NCBI RefSeq assembly: GCF_007655305.1
Contig: NZ_VLOG01000065.1
Span: 1 to 64,000 of the forward strand
Direction: 5' to 3'
Length of the DNA stretch: 64,000 nucleotides
Source: Algoriphagus algorifonticola
GTDB lineage: Bacteria; Bacteroidota; Bacteroidia; Cytophagales; Cyclobacteriaceae
The stretch's first letter is position 1, and each line of letters opens with the position of its first letter. Under the pieces are notes generated by a model, which was not told where the DNA came from, made no database searches, and saw nothing but the letters and a program-made list of their open reading frames with translations. Of the stretch, positions 1 to 8,172 are shown one piece after another. Made by a program: the position numbers and the translations under genes.

Positions 1-110
1 TCGCGAAGCGTATTTCCATTGTATTTCTTTATTTCAGAGATACAAGCTCAAAATTCTTCCATACCTACGGCATGGCAAGGCACTCTGAAGACACCCTTGC
101 TACTTAGCTT

Positions 111-127
111 AAATCCCTACGGGATTT
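111..127. repeat. Short hairpin downstream of the siroheme gene
   Basis: AAATCCC and GGGATTT face each other around three bases, with partly matching flanks (AGCTT and GCTTTAGCTT). It lies about 55 bases past the stop of the last gene of the leftward sulfur operon, so it may mark the transcript end. No T-run follows in the minus direction, so a Rho-independent terminator is not proven. Nothing else recognisable lies in positions 1-181. Confidence 0.25.
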
Positions 128-181
128 GCTTTAGCTTGAATTATCTCTTTGCCTCTTCGCGGGAGACACTATCCATGATGC

Positions 182-757
182 CTATCTCTTTTTCACTAAT
201 GCCTCCGTGACTTCATTCATTGCTTTCACCTTGTATTCAAAATCACCCTTCAAGGTGTCCCGATAAGCATTTAGATTATCCAACAAATCGTCAATCTCCT
301 CAGGCAATACTTCTTCCAATAATTGGCGAAGCCGCTTAGCTGTCGTAGGTGATTTGCCATTGGTAGAGATAGCAATTTTCAAGTTTCCCTTGGTGACTAT
401 TCCGCCCAAGTAGAAATCACAAAGGGCTGGAGTATCTGCCACATTGACCAAAAGAAAGCGTTCCTTTGCCTCATTTCGGATTTGAAGATTTACCTTTTTG
501 TCATCGGTTGCGGCAATTACTATGTGTTTCCCACCCAAGTACTTTTCATCATAGCTATCCTCAATCAAGGTGACTTTTTCTGCTTTTTCAGCCAGTTCCA
601 AAAATTCCGGGCGGAACATTTTTGATACCACGGTTACCTGTGCCTTGGGACTGGATTTTAGCAAAAATTCCAGTTTCTCTGTGGCTACAAAACCACCTCC
701 GACCAGAAGAACATTGAGTTCGTGAACTTTCAGGAAAATGGGATATAGATAGTTCAT
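182..757 (-). CDS. Precorrin-2 dehydrogenase / sirohydrochlorin ferrochelatase (siroheme synthase N-terminal type)
   Basis: This 191-aa protein matches the N-terminal half of CysG (Met8p/SirC type), which oxidises precorrin-2 with NAD and inserts iron to give siroheme. An N-terminal Rossmann segment with the GGGFVATEK motif lies at about residues 21-29, followed by the short C-terminal dimerisation helices usual for stand-alone enzymes of this length. It is the last gene of the leftward sulfur operon, 183 bases after the methyltransferase gene that supplies precorrin-2, and the sulfite reductase upstream is the consumer of siroheme. The two CysG activities are on separate genes here. The family call is firm; which step each domain catalyses is from family knowledge. 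Confidence 0.9.
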   Translation of the reverse strand: MNYLYPIFLKVHELNVLLVGGGFVATEKLEFLLKSSPKAQVTVVSKMFRPEFLELAEKAEKVTLIEDSYDEKYLGGKHIVIAATDDKKVNLQIRNEAKERFLLVNVADTPALCDFYLGGIVTKGNLKIAISTNGKSPTTAKRLRQLLEEVLPEEIDDLLDNLNAYRDTLKGDFEYKVKAMNEVTEALVKKR

Positions 758-770
758 TTTTTAGATTTAT

Positions 771-800
771 AGAGTTTAGAAACGAGAGATTAGAGAATAG
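771..800. repeat. Intergenic GAGA-rich repeat, copy 1
   Basis: A purine-rich stretch (AACGAGAGATTAGAGAATAG) resembles three other intergenic segments in this window (near 3991, 5421 and 14311), which appear in either orientation. All lie between genes. The similarity is short and partly low complexity, so a common origin is only possible. Confidence 0.3.
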
Positions 801-940
801 AAATATGAAATACAGTGGAAATAGTATTGAAATAAGTCCCACTTCTTCGGCCAAACTATTTTTCAGTCATTCCAATTCTGGAGCGGCAGCATTGTAGACT
901 TTAATTCAGCTGCCTACTGTTACTGCCATCTGCCTATTTT

Positions 941-1714
941 TTACTGCCTACTGAAAGAAACAGCTTCCCTGTACACCTCCGCTAAGCGCAAGCTTTCCCT
1001 CACCACTTCACCGATGATGATGATTGCAGGAGATTCCACCTGATTTTCTACCGCTTTTCGAGCAATGTCATGGATAAAACCTGCGGTGATTTTCTCCTCC
1101 CAAGTAGTTCCACTTTGGATAATGGCTACGGGAAGATTTTCCCTTCCAGCTTTGCGGTAAGTTTGCACGATTTCATCCAGTTTTTTAGTCCCCATCAAAA
1201 CTACCACGGTTGCAGTACTCTGGGCTGCCAAGGCTAAATCTCTGGATAATTCGCCAGCAGTAGTTGTGCCAGTCACCACCCAAAAGCTCTCAGAAACCCC
1301 TCTTTTGGTAACAGGAATACCAGCAGCAGCAGGAACTGCCACAGCAGAAGTTATCCCAGGAACCACCACAGTGGGAATCCCAAAATTCTCTATATACTCC
1401 ATCTCCTCACCGCCTCTCCCAAAGACAAAAGGATCTCCTCCTTTCAAGCGAACCACATGACCATGTTTTTTCGCCAAGCTCACACAAAGCTGATTTGTGT
1501 CTTCCTGAGGTTTGGAATGCCTGCCTACGCGTTTGCCAACAAAGATTTTGATCGCAGACTTAGGAGCGTGCTTTAATAAAACCGGATCAATCAAAGCATC
1601 ATACAATACCACATCTGCAGTATTCAAAGCTAAAATGCCTTTCAAAGTAATTAGCTCCGGATCACCTGGACCCGCACCAACCAAACTTACCTTGGGATGA
1701 ATTTGCTCTCTCAT
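941..1714 (-). CDS. cobA: Uroporphyrinogen-III C-methyltransferase
   Basis: The 257-aa protein is a SAM-dependent tetrapyrrole methylase that turns uroporphyrinogen III into precorrin-2. Visible family motifs are GAGPGDPELITLKG near residue 12, VRLKGGDPFVFGRGGEE near residue 88, and the VPGITSA and GIPVTKRG segments. Its ATG overlaps the stop of the sulfite reductase gene as ATGA, so translation is probably coupled. Placing the siroheme enzyme directly after the siroheme-dependent reductase fits co-regulation of cofactor and apoenzyme. The 3' gap of 183 bases holds no gene. Confidence 0.93.
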   Translation of the reverse strand: MREQIHPKVSLVGAGPGDPELITLKGILALNTADVVLYDALIDPVLLKHAPKSAIKIFVGKRVGRHSKPQEDTNQLCVSLAKKHGHVVRLKGGDPFVFGRGGEEMEYIENFGIPTVVVPGITSAVAVPAAAGIPVTKRGVSESFWVVTGTTTAGELSRDLALAAQSTATVVVLMGTKKLDEIVQTYRKAGRENLPVAIIQSGTTWEEKITAGFIHDIARKAVENQVESPAIIIIGEVVRESLRLAEVYREAVSFSRQ

Positions 1715-3810
1715 GCGTTCACCTCCTCCTCTCTATAACTTTTTAAAACCTCATAGATATCCAAAGCCTGCTTGGCGTAAGCTCTCGCAAATTCCGGAGT
1801 AGGCTCATGCTGATTGATTTCGTAGACTTTCTCAGCGAAAGTGGAGTCTAAGGTTACTTTTCCGCTACTGACAAAATGCTCATCAAAGAGGGAAATAATA
1901 GTTGCATAGCTATTGGTACTGATATCTTCGCTGAGCAAAATTGCTTTGGCAGCATTGATCAAACCGGCATAGTGATGATAAATGCTATCAGACCATCTGC
2001 CATTTTCCAAAGCTTCCTGTCCCAAATCCAATTTCTCTTTGGCTTCCAAAAGCAAGGTTGCCACTAAATCAATCACTACTCCAGCACATTCACCCACGCC
2101 TACTGCTACCTCGTAATTTTCATTTCTGCCCCAGTCTACCCGATCTTCTTCGGTCACTTTTGCAGGGTCCGCCAACTCTTTCAGTAATTCATAGAAATAC
2201 ATTTGTCCCTGCTGATCATAATAGCTGAGGAAATCCAGATCTTCACCATTCGCCTCAAAATCATCCAATAACAATCTCAAAGCCTGAGGCCCTCTTTTAC
2301 TCGGGATTTTGGTTACTTTATCTGCAAAACGTCCATTTCCATCTCCCAAATTTCCACCACCAAGCAATACTTGCAAGGCAGGAATCACGGTTTTACCAAC
2401 ACGCATAGACATGCCCTGAAAACCGATATGTGCCATATTATGCTGGCCACAGGCATTCATACAGCCGGAAATTTTTATTACTAAATCCTGATTTTTGAGG
2501 TATTGAGGATACTCGTTGAAAATGACTTTTTCCAATTCTGTAGCAATTCCTGTAGAGCTCGCAATCCCCAAATTACAGGTATCAGTACCCGGGCAGGCAG
2601 TAATATCACCCAAGGAATTATAGCCTCTTTCTGCCAAACCGATTTTCTTCAGTTCCTGATAGAAAAAAGGCACCAAATCCTCCCGAACATCGCGTATCAA
2701 GAAGTTTTGACGAAGCGTAAACCGAAGCTCATTATTAGCATATGTCTCAATCAAATCCGCCAAAGCTCTGGCCTGAGAAATGTAAAAATCTCCCAGGGGA
2801 ACACGCACCCCGATCGCTGCATAACCCTCTTGTTTCTGAGGCAATACATTGGTCAGTTTCCAAAGCTCGTAATCCAAGCCCAGCTCAGAGTTTAGTTCAG
2901 GCTTTTCAGGATTAGGTAGGCTTTGGGCAGCCTCATAACCTGCCGCATCAATGGGGTAACTGGTGAATGGAAGGGCTTTCTTTTCCTGTTCGACCAATTC
3001 CAAAAAAGCTTCCAAGCCTAAATCTTTTACCAAAAACTTCATCCTGGCTTTATTCCTTCTGGCCCGCTCTCCGTGCCGATCAAAAATCCTCAAAACTGAT
3101 TCGATATAGGGAATCAGCTGATCGGTTTCCAGAAAATCATAGACTAGGTCCGCATGTCTGGGTTGGGAACCTAAGCCTCCACCGAGTAGCACCTTAAAGC
3201 CTCTCACTTTCTTTCCATTGATATCTTTGATTTTGGGAATAAAGCCCAAATCATGAAGATAGGCCAAGCCGGTATCTCCTTCCGATGAAGAAAAGGCCAT
3301 CTTGAATTTTCGGCCCATTTCCTGGCAAATCGGATTTCTTAGGAAATATCGAAAGGTTGCGTCCGCATAAGGAGTAATATCAAAAGGCTCTTTGGGGTCA
3401 ATTCCTGCCAGTTCGGATGCGGTCACATTCCTTACGGTATTGCCACAGGCCTCCCGTAAAGTCACATCATCCTTTTCGAGTTCTGCCCAAAGTTGTGGTG
3501 TGCGATCCAAACTCACATAATGGATCTGTATATCCTGACGGGTAGTGATATGCAATCTCCCGGTGGAATATTCTTCCGAAACTTTGGAGATTCTTCTTAG
3601 CTGAGGGGCAGTTACTCTTCCATAAGGCAACTTGATCCGGATCATTTGCACTCCGGGCTGCCGCTGACCATAAACGCCTCGAGCTAGTCTCAGGCTACGG
3701 AATTTCTCCTCGTCGATTTTCCCTTCTTTGAAAAGCGCAATTTTTCGCTCTAATTCAAGAATGTCTCGCTCTACGATGGGATTTTCCAGTTCGGTTCGAA
3801 AACTTTGCAT
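1711..3810 (-). CDS. Assimilatory siroheme sulfite (nitrite) reductase with C-terminal HEPN domain
   Basis: The 699-aa protein has the two NIR_SIR ferredoxin-like halves and the siroheme/4Fe-4S site: TACPGTDTC at about residues 402-410 and GCMNACGQH at about 446-454 supply the four cysteines. It reduces sulfite to sulfide in six electron steps. The usual enzyme would end near residue 550. Here a helical tail of about 140 residues follows, with GRWSDSIYHHYAG and AAKAILL, typical of HEPN domains. This fusion is known from Bacteroidota annotations, but its role is unclear to me. Its place between cysN and cobA supports sulfite rather than nitrite as substrate. No flavoprotein subunit is nearby, so the electron donor may be ferredoxin or a distant reductase. 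Confidence 0.9.
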   Translation of the reverse strand: MQSFRTELENPIVERDILELERKIALFKEGKIDEEKFRSLRLARGVYGQRQPGVQMIRIKLPYGRVTAPQLRRISKVSEEYSTGRLHITTRQDIQIHYVSLDRTPQLWAELEKDDVTLREACGNTVRNVTASELAGIDPKEPFDITPYADATFRYFLRNPICQEMGRKFKMAFSSSEGDTGLAYLHDLGFIPKIKDINGKKVRGFKVLLGGGLGSQPRHADLVYDFLETDQLIPYIESVLRIFDRHGERARRNKARMKFLVKDLGLEAFLELVEQEKKALPFTSYPIDAAGYEAAQSLPNPEKPELNSELGLDYELWKLTNVLPQKQEGYAAIGVRVPLGDFYISQARALADLIETYANNELRFTLRQNFLIRDVREDLVPFFYQELKKIGLAERGYNSLGDITACPGTDTCNLGIASSTGIATELEKVIFNEYPQYLKNQDLVIKISGCMNACGQHNMAHIGFQGMSMRVGKTVIPALQVLLGGGNLGDGNGRFADKVTKIPSKRGPQALRLLLDDFEANGEDLDFLSYYDQQGQMYFYELLKELADPAKVTEEDRVDWGRNENYEVAVGVGECAGVVIDLVATLLLEAKEKLDLGQEALENGRWSDSIYHHYAGLINAAKAILLSEDISTNSYATIISLFDEHFVSSGKVTLDSTFAEKVYEINQHEPTPEFARAYAKQALDIYEVLKSYREEEVNA

Positions 3811-3903
3811 AGCGTAATAGTTTTATTTCCCTATCGGGATTATAGGTTAATAGATTTGAAAGAAAGCCAAGGTTTGAGGCTTGGCTTATGTATTCTTTGA
3901 TCG

Positions 3904-3958
3904 TTATTCGATATTTAGTATTCGACATTCTTAAAATATCGAACATCGAATGATGATT
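3904..3958. repeat. Dispersed intergenic repeat, copy 1
   Basis: Contains TATCGAACATCGAATGATGA together with an imperfect inverted relative (ATTCGATATTTAGTATTCGA). Closely related copies lie near 6393, 6497 and 14231, always between genes. The 205-base gap between cysN and the sulfite reductase holds this element and the GAGA-type repeat and no gene. Confidence 0.6.
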
Positions 3959-3990
3959 GCCGAACCTGTCTGCTGAAAGCAGGTAGCGAA

Positions 3991-4020
3991 GTCTCTCGAC
4001 TCTCGCTTCTCGTCTCTAAT
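3991..4020. repeat. Intergenic GAGA/TCTC-rich repeat, copy 2
   Basis: CTCTCGACTCTCGCTTCTCG reads, on the other strand, like the segment at 14311-14350 and resembles 5421-5457. It abuts the 3' end of cysN. Confidence 0.4.
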
Positions 4021-5275
4021 CAATAAATCCTACCGAAACCGTATCGAAGCTTCCTTCATCGATAAGGATAAAAGCTCCGTTCGATTTATTGTTTTGATAG
4101 GAGTCGTAATGAATGGGTTTGCTCAGACGAAAATGGACCTTTCCAATATCATTCAGTCTAAGCTGTGTGGTATCCTCTTCACCAGAGAAATCCGCATGGA
4201 CCTTGGCTTCGATGCGATCTACTTTAGCCAACACCCGATTGACTCCATGCTGGAGGATATATTTTTGTCCAACTTGGAGCACTTTTGAATTAACCTGACA
4301 AAGTGTGGCAGCAAGGATTTTCTCACTTTTGGGCTCCTCTCCAACCTTCACTATCATATCTCCCCTACTGCAATCCACCTCGTCTTCCAAGGAAATGACC
4401 ACGGAAGCACCGGGAGCTGCTGCCTTCACTTCTTTTTCGAAGAAATGAATGCTCTTGATAGTAGACTCATTTCCGGATGGCAGGACCGCTACTCGGTCCC
4501 CAACCTGAAGTTCATTGCCATAGAGTTTACCTGAAAATCCGCGAAAATCATGGTAGGCTTCTGTTTTTGGACGGATTACGTATTGAACAGGGAATCTGGC
4601 CACAGCACTTTCCTGCAAATCCTGAGGCTCCAAAACCTCCAGATGATCCAATAAGGTATTTCCAACATACCAAGGCATTGCTTCTGACTGTCTGGCTATA
4701 TTTTCACCTTTCAAGGCAGAAACGGGGATGAAAGTAATCTGCTCTTCTGAGAAAGAACTCTTAGCCACCAACCCATCAAAATCGGCTTTTATTTTTAGAA
4801 AAATATCCTCCTCATAATTCACCAAATCCATTTTATTGATCGCCACTACCACATGTGACATGCGAAGCAGATTGGCGATGAAAAAATGCCTGTAGGTTTG
4901 TTCGATCACGCCTTTTCTGGCATCAATTAAAATGATTGCTACCTGGGAAGTAGAAGCCCCTGTCACCATGTTTCGGGTATATTCCACATGCCCGGGAGTG
5001 TCAGCTACGATGAAATTGGTTTTGGCGGTATTGAAATAAATATGTGCCACATCGATCGTAATCCCTTGTTCGCGCTCGGCAACCAAACCGTCCGTTGCCA
5101 GAGAAAAATCCAAATAATCGTATCCTCTTTGTTTGGAGCTTCTTTCAATAGCCTCAATCTTATCTGTAGTCAGGGAGTTGGTATCATAAAGCAAACGCCC
5201 AATCAAGGTGCTTTTGCCATCATCAACCGAACCAGCAGTCGCGATTTTAATTAATTTTCTTCCTTGGATGTCCAT
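4016..5275 (-). CDS. cysN: Sulfate adenylyltransferase subunit 1 (GTPase)
   Basis: This is the regulatory GTPase of ATP sulfurylase, an EF-Tu-like protein that couples GTP hydrolysis to APS formation by CysD. The G1 loop AGSVDDGKST, the DTPGHVEYTRNM switch region and NKMD are all present, followed by two beta-barrel domains. I place the start at the ATG at 5275 (419 aa), because MDIQGRKLIKIATAG is where family proteins begin. The longer reading up to 5344 adds 23 residues that look like non-coding sequence. There is no C-terminal APS kinase (CysC) fusion, which agrees with the APS-type reductase in this operon. Confidence 0.95.
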   Translation of the reverse strand: MDIQGRKLIKIATAGSVDDGKSTLIGRLLYDTNSLTTDKIEAIERSSKQRGYDYLDFSLATDGLVAEREQGITIDVAHIYFNTAKTNFIVADTPGHVEYTRNMVTGASTSQVAIILIDARKGVIEQTYRHFFIANLLRMSHVVVAINKMDLVNYEEDIFLKIKADFDGLVAKSSFSEEQITFIPVSALKGENIARQSEAMPWYVGNTLLDHLEVLEPQDLQESAVARFPVQYVIRPKTEAYHDFRGFSGKLYGNELQVGDRVAVLPSGNESTIKSIHFFEKEVKAAAPGASVVISLEDEVDCSRGDMIVKVGEEPKSEKILAATLCQVNSKVLQVGQKYILQHGVNRVLAKVDRIEAKVHADFSGEEDTTQLRLNDIGKVHFRLSKPIHYDSYQNNKSNGAFILIDEGSFDTVSVGFID

Positions 5276-5364
5276 ATTATTTTTTGATATACAGTTGAAA
5301 TAGATTGAAATAGGCCTCACTGCGTTCGGCGAAATACTTGGCATCGGTTCAAGCCGAGTATTTC

Positions 5365-5380
5365 TTCCCGCTTGCGGGAA
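5365..5380. repeat. Perfect hairpin in the cysD-cysN gap
   Basis: TTCCCG and CGGGAA flank a four-base loop (CTTG). A second imperfect pairing (AAATACTTGG with CCGAGTATTT) lies just beside it at about 5332-5363. The hairpin sits between cysD and cysN and might set mRNA processing or partial termination between the two subunits. That role is inference. Confidence 0.4.
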
Positions 5381-5420
5381 TTATTTCTATCCTATTTCTA
5401 CCGTGTTTCTTTTTCTTTTT

Positions 5421-5457
5421 GAATGTCTCGCTTCTCGTATCTAGATTCTTGCTTCTA
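5421..5457. repeat. Intergenic GAGA/TCTC-rich repeat, copy 3
   Basis: GTCTCGCTTCTCGTATCT resembles the copy at 3991-4020 and the reverse complement of 14311-14350. It lies directly after the cysD stop codon. Confidence 0.35.
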
Positions 5458-6357
5458 TTAAAAGTATCCCACCTTTTTCCTCGTTTCCATCGCTGCTTCT
5501 GAGCGTTTATCATCGATGCGGGCTCCGCGCTCTGAGAGTGTAGATTCCCGAATTTCTGCAACTACATCTTCCAATGTTTTGGCTTCGGAAAGTACCGCTG
5601 CGGTACAGGTCATATCACCGACGGTGCGGAATCGAACCCATTTTTCAACCACCTCTTCATGCACTTCACGAAAGACGTGCTCATTAGCGGTCCAAATCAA
5701 TCCATCCCGGAAAAACACCTCCCGCCTGTGCGCGAAGTAGATGCTTGGAATTGCAATATTCTCTGTTTTGATATACTCCCAAACATCCAGTTCAGTCCAA
5801 TTAGAAATCGGGAAAACCCGCACGTTTTGTCCTACATGGATTTTACCGTTTAGCATATCGAATAATTCCGGACGCTGATTTTTTTCGTCCCATTGGCCAA
5901 AGTCATCCCGAACCGAGAATACCCGCTCTTTGGCTCTGGCTTTTTCTTCATCTCGTCTTGCTCCACCGATACAGGCATCAAACTTGAACTCCTCGATCGC
6001 ATCCAAAAGGGTGGTAGTCTGCAAGGAGTTTCGGCTCGCATAGCGCCCTCTTTCTTCACGAACTTTTCCTTGGTCGATGGAGTCTTGCACCTTTCTGACA
6101 ATCAATTCCAAACCCAGCTCGGCCACAAGTTGATCCCGGAATTCGATGGTCTCCGGAAAATTATGCCCTGTATCCACATGCAAAAGCGGAAAAGGGATTT
6201 TAGCTGGAAAAAATGCCTTTTGAGCCAATCTGACCAAGGTTATCGAATCTTTTCCTCCGGAAAAAAGCAAAACAGGGCGCTCAAATTGCGCCGCCACCTC
6301 CCGAAGGATATGGATGGATTCTGCTTCTTTGGGGTTAGGTATGAATAGGTTTGACAT
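5458..6357 (-). CDS. cysD: Sulfate adenylyltransferase subunit 2
   Basis: This is the catalytic PP-loop subunit of ATP sulfurylase, which adenylates sulfate to APS together with CysN. The PP-loop LLFSGGKDS and the following HVDTGHNFPET are intact, as is the C-terminal RSEAAMETRKKVGYF tail seen in CysD proteins. The start is set at 6357 (299 aa, MSNLFIPNPKEAES), the usual beginning of the family. An in-frame extension to 6408 adds 17 residues without family match. It lies between cysH and cysN; the gaps on both sides are repeat-rich rather than tightly packed. Confidence 0.95.
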   Translation of the reverse strand: MSNLFIPNPKEAESIHILREVAAQFERPVLLFSGGKDSITLVRLAQKAFFPAKIPFPLLHVDTGHNFPETIEFRDQLVAELGLELIVRKVQDSIDQGKVREERGRYASRNSLQTTTLLDAIEEFKFDACIGGARRDEEKARAKERVFSVRDDFGQWDEKNQRPELFDMLNGKIHVGQNVRVFPISNWTELDVWEYIKTENIAIPSIYFAHRREVFFRDGLIWTANEHVFREVHEEVVEKWVRFRTVGDMTCTAAVLSEAKTLEDVVAEIRESTLSERGARIDDKRSEAAMETRKKVGYF

Positions 6358-6392
6358 ATGGAAATACAATTTTGATTTATATTTTACGCCTA

Positions 6393-6430
6393 CTTCGATA
6401 TTCAACATTCAGCGTTCATCATTCGTTATT
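6393..6430. repeat. Dispersed intergenic repeat, copy 2 (inverted)
   Basis: The stretch TTCGATATTCAACATTCAGC followed by GTTCATCATTCG is the reverse-strand form of the repeat at 14231-14282. It lies upstream of cysD in the leftward operon. Confidence 0.5.
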
Positions 6431-6496
6431 ATTTTATTTAATCTTTCCAGAATTAGATATTCTTTGGCTAGTTTTCCAATCTTTAAGTTTTTTCAA

Positions 6497-6532
6497 TTTC
6501 GAATATCGAACATCGAATAATGAATTTCGAAG
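6497..6532. repeat. Dispersed intergenic repeat, copy 3
   Basis: Contains TATCGAACATCGAATAATGA, differing by one base from the cores at 3935-3958 and 14234-14254. It has the opposite orientation to the copy 100 bases to its left, so the two could pair in RNA. Confidence 0.6.
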
Positions 6533-6547
6533 TATCATCTGACATTA

Positions 6548-6637
6548 GTCATTGCGATCCCGAGAATCTGGAGAAGCAATCTTTTCGAACACTTTTTAAA
6601 TTATGAGACTGCTTCGCCCTACGGGACTCGCAGTGAC
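6548..6637. repeat. Large imperfect inverted repeat (palindromic intergenic element)
   Basis: The outer arms GTCATTGCGATCCCG (6548-6562) and CGGGACTCGCAGTGAC (6622-6637) pair, and so do the inner arms GAAGCAATCT (6573-6582) and AGACTGCTTC (6606-6615). The whole forms a stem of about 90 bases in the cysH-cysD gap. Elements of this look (TCATTGCGA ... GAAGCAATCT) recur in many Bacteroidota genomes as intergenic repeats. I recognise the type from memory only. Confidence 0.65.
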
Positions 6638-6676
6638 GTCAATCTCAGACTTCTGAGAACTGCAAACTGACCACTG

Positions 6677-7381
6677 CTATCTGGAATGCAACCCACATTC
6701 CTTTTTCGAGTCTTCCCACCACCAGCGTCCGGCGCGGGGATTTTCTCCTGGAAGAATAGCCCGTGTACAGGGAGCGCAACCTATGCTGATAAAGCCTTTA
6801 TCATGAAGTGGATTATAAGGGATTTTATGTTCCTCGATATAGGAAATCATCTGTTCGAAAGTCCAATCCAATAAAGGATTGAATTTCAGAATCTGATTGG
6901 CTTCATCCCATTCGATCCGCTTCATGTCGCTTCTATTGGCGCTCTGCTCAGCACGAAGTCCCGTTACCCAGACTTCATTCCCTGCCAAAGCTCTTTTCAA
7001 AGGTTCTACTTTGCGGACAAAGCAACAGGATTTACGATTCTCGACAGACTCATAAAAGCCGTTGATCCCTTGCTCTGCTACTAGATTTTCTACCGTTTCT
7101 CTTTCGGGATAGTAGACTTTAATTCGCGTTTGGTACTTGCTTTCCGTGCGTGCCAGCAACTCCAAAGTCTCCGGAAACAACCTTCCTGTATCCAAAGAAA
7201 AGATTTGAATAGGTAGATTTTGGGAAGCAATCAATTGAGTAATGACTTGATCTTCCTGACCCAATGAGGTAGAGAATACCACCTTTCCGGGAAAGAGATC
7301 AGCAATCAAAGCCAAGCCTTCCTTAGCCGTCAATTGATCTAATCTGTGTTCAAGATCTTGCATATTCTTTTTCAGGCTCAT
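6677..7381 (-). CDS. cysH: Adenylyl-sulfate (APS) reductase, assimilatory, CysH family
   Basis: The 234-aa protein reduces activated sulfate to sulfite using thioredoxin. The paired cysteines C119-C120 and the pair C202-x-x-C205 are the ligand set of the 4Fe-4S cluster. This marks the APS-using branch rather than the cluster-free PAPS branch of enteric bacteria. The catalytic cysteine is in the C-terminal KKECGLH (C229), and the PP-loop-like STSLGQEDQ lies near residue 37. No APS kinase gene is in the operon, which agrees. The start overlaps the end of the DUF2061 gene by 32 bases, so translation of the two is probably linked. The APS preference is inferred from the cysteines. Confidence 0.93.
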   Translation of the reverse strand: MSLKKNMQDLEHRLDQLTAKEGLALIADLFPGKVVFSTSLGQEDQVITQLIASQNLPIQIFSLDTGRLFPETLELLARTESKYQTRIKVYYPERETVENLVAEQGINGFYESVENRKSCCFVRKVEPLKRALAGNEVWVTGLRAEQSANRSDMKRIEWDEANQILKFNPLLDWTFEQMISYIEEHKIPYNPLHDKGFISIGCAPCTRAILPGENPRAGRWWWEDSKKECGLHSR

Positions 7382-7628
7382 GCTCTTTTGTTTTAGTTGC
7401 AGACTCCCATACCCGCTCGTGCAGGTAGTACAATAGGATTTTAGAGACTACTTCTACCGAACCGATAGAAAGCGCCATGGTCAATTGACCCGTCACAATA
7501 AAGGAGATAACAATGGTATCAATAGTCCCCACAATCCTCCAGGAGATGGACTTCATGAGACTCTTCAAATTACTGTCTGTCCCTTTTTTGGACTCAAACC
7601 ATTTTTTTATGTGCTGATCTAAAATCAT
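7350..7628 (-). CDS. DUF2061 membrane protein
   Basis: A small membrane protein of about 92 aa, counted from the ATG at 7628; a longer reading to 7655 is possible. It holds the DUF2061 pattern: SISWRIVGTIDTIVISFIVTG forms the first helix, and a second hydrophobic segment ends in LLYYLHERVWE. DUF2061 proteins are often found with sulfate assimilation genes, and a link to sulfate uptake or redox has been suggested, but no biochemical role is established to my knowledge. Here it lies between the Rrf2 regulator and cysH and overlaps cysH by 32 bases, which strengthens the sulfur link. Confidence 0.85.
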   Translation of the reverse strand: MILDQHIKKWFESKKGTDSNLKSLMKSISWRIVGTIDTIVISFIVTGQLTMALSIGSVEVVSKILLYYLHERVWESATKTKEHEPEKEYARS

Positions 7629-7705
7629 ATAGGTTTCAACGGGAGTGAAAAACAAAAGTATATAAAGCCTACATATTTTATAGGGTTTATGGTAAAAAAT
7701 TTTTG

Positions 7706-8119
7706 TTAAGTTTTTAAAATATCAGCTAATGTCTTGTTTTCCAGTATTTTGAGGGTCTCATCTCGCACTTGAATCATCACCTTATTGATCCCACAAGTTG
7801 CTTCATCTTTGCATTCGTCACAGGGTTCATAGTAATTCAGGCTAACACAGGGGAGCATGGCGATAGGTCCGTCGAGGAGTCGAATTACTTTGGAAAGTGG
7901 AATATCTTTTGGCTCTTTGATCAAATAATAACCTCCCCCTTTGCCTTTTTTGCTTCCCAGCATGCCGGCTTTTTTGAGTTCGAGTAGAATATTCTCCAGG
8001 AACTTATGGGAGATCCCATGCTCTTCGGCGATATCGTGGATCAGCACTGTTTTTTCTTCCCGGTGCTTGCCTAGGTAAGTGAGGGCATGAAGGGCGTACT
8101 TGGTCTTTTTGGAAAGCAT
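7706..8119 (-). CDS. Rrf2 family transcriptional regulator of the sulfur operon
   Basis: A 137-aa winged-helix regulator starting at the ATG at 8119; a TTG two codons upstream is less likely. The N-terminal MLSKKTKYALHALTYLG and the recognition part KKGKGGGYYL are typical of Rrf2/CymR/IscR proteins. Four cysteines (C91, C100, C103, C109) cluster where IscR-type members bind an Fe-S centre, although the spacing differs. The gene is first in the leftward operon, 77 bases before DUF2061, so it most likely controls sulfate assimilation in response to cysteine or Fe-S status and may control itself. Whether it senses through a cluster or, as CymR does, through a partner enzyme cannot be told from sequence. 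Confidence 0.88.
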   Translation of the reverse strand: MLSKKTKYALHALTYLGKHREEKTVLIHDIAEEHGISHKFLENILLELKKAGMLGSKKGKGGGYYLIKEPKDIPLSKVIRLLDGPIAMLPCVSLNYYEPCDECKDEATCGINKVMIQVRDETLKILENKTLADILKT

Positions 8120-8172
8120 AAACAAAAATAAGCTAATTTGGGAAATAGCCTAGTACGGGAGTGGGGAAATAA

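Noticed and set aside
19..210. 63-aa plus-strand reading at the window start
   Set aside because: It runs into the 3' end of the minus-strand siroheme gene and shows no coding character.
588..854. 88-aa reading on the minus strand overlapping the siroheme gene
   Set aside because: It overlaps a well-supported gene in another frame, and its residues show no family or export feature.
5276..5344. Longer start of cysN
   Set aside because: The extra 23 residues have no family match, and the ATG at 5275 gives the usual N-terminus.
8123..8130. TATTTTTG on the minus strand as a -7 element for the Rrf2 gene
   Set aside because: It lies only three bases before the start codon, so transcription would begin inside the gene, and there is no TTG at the right distance.
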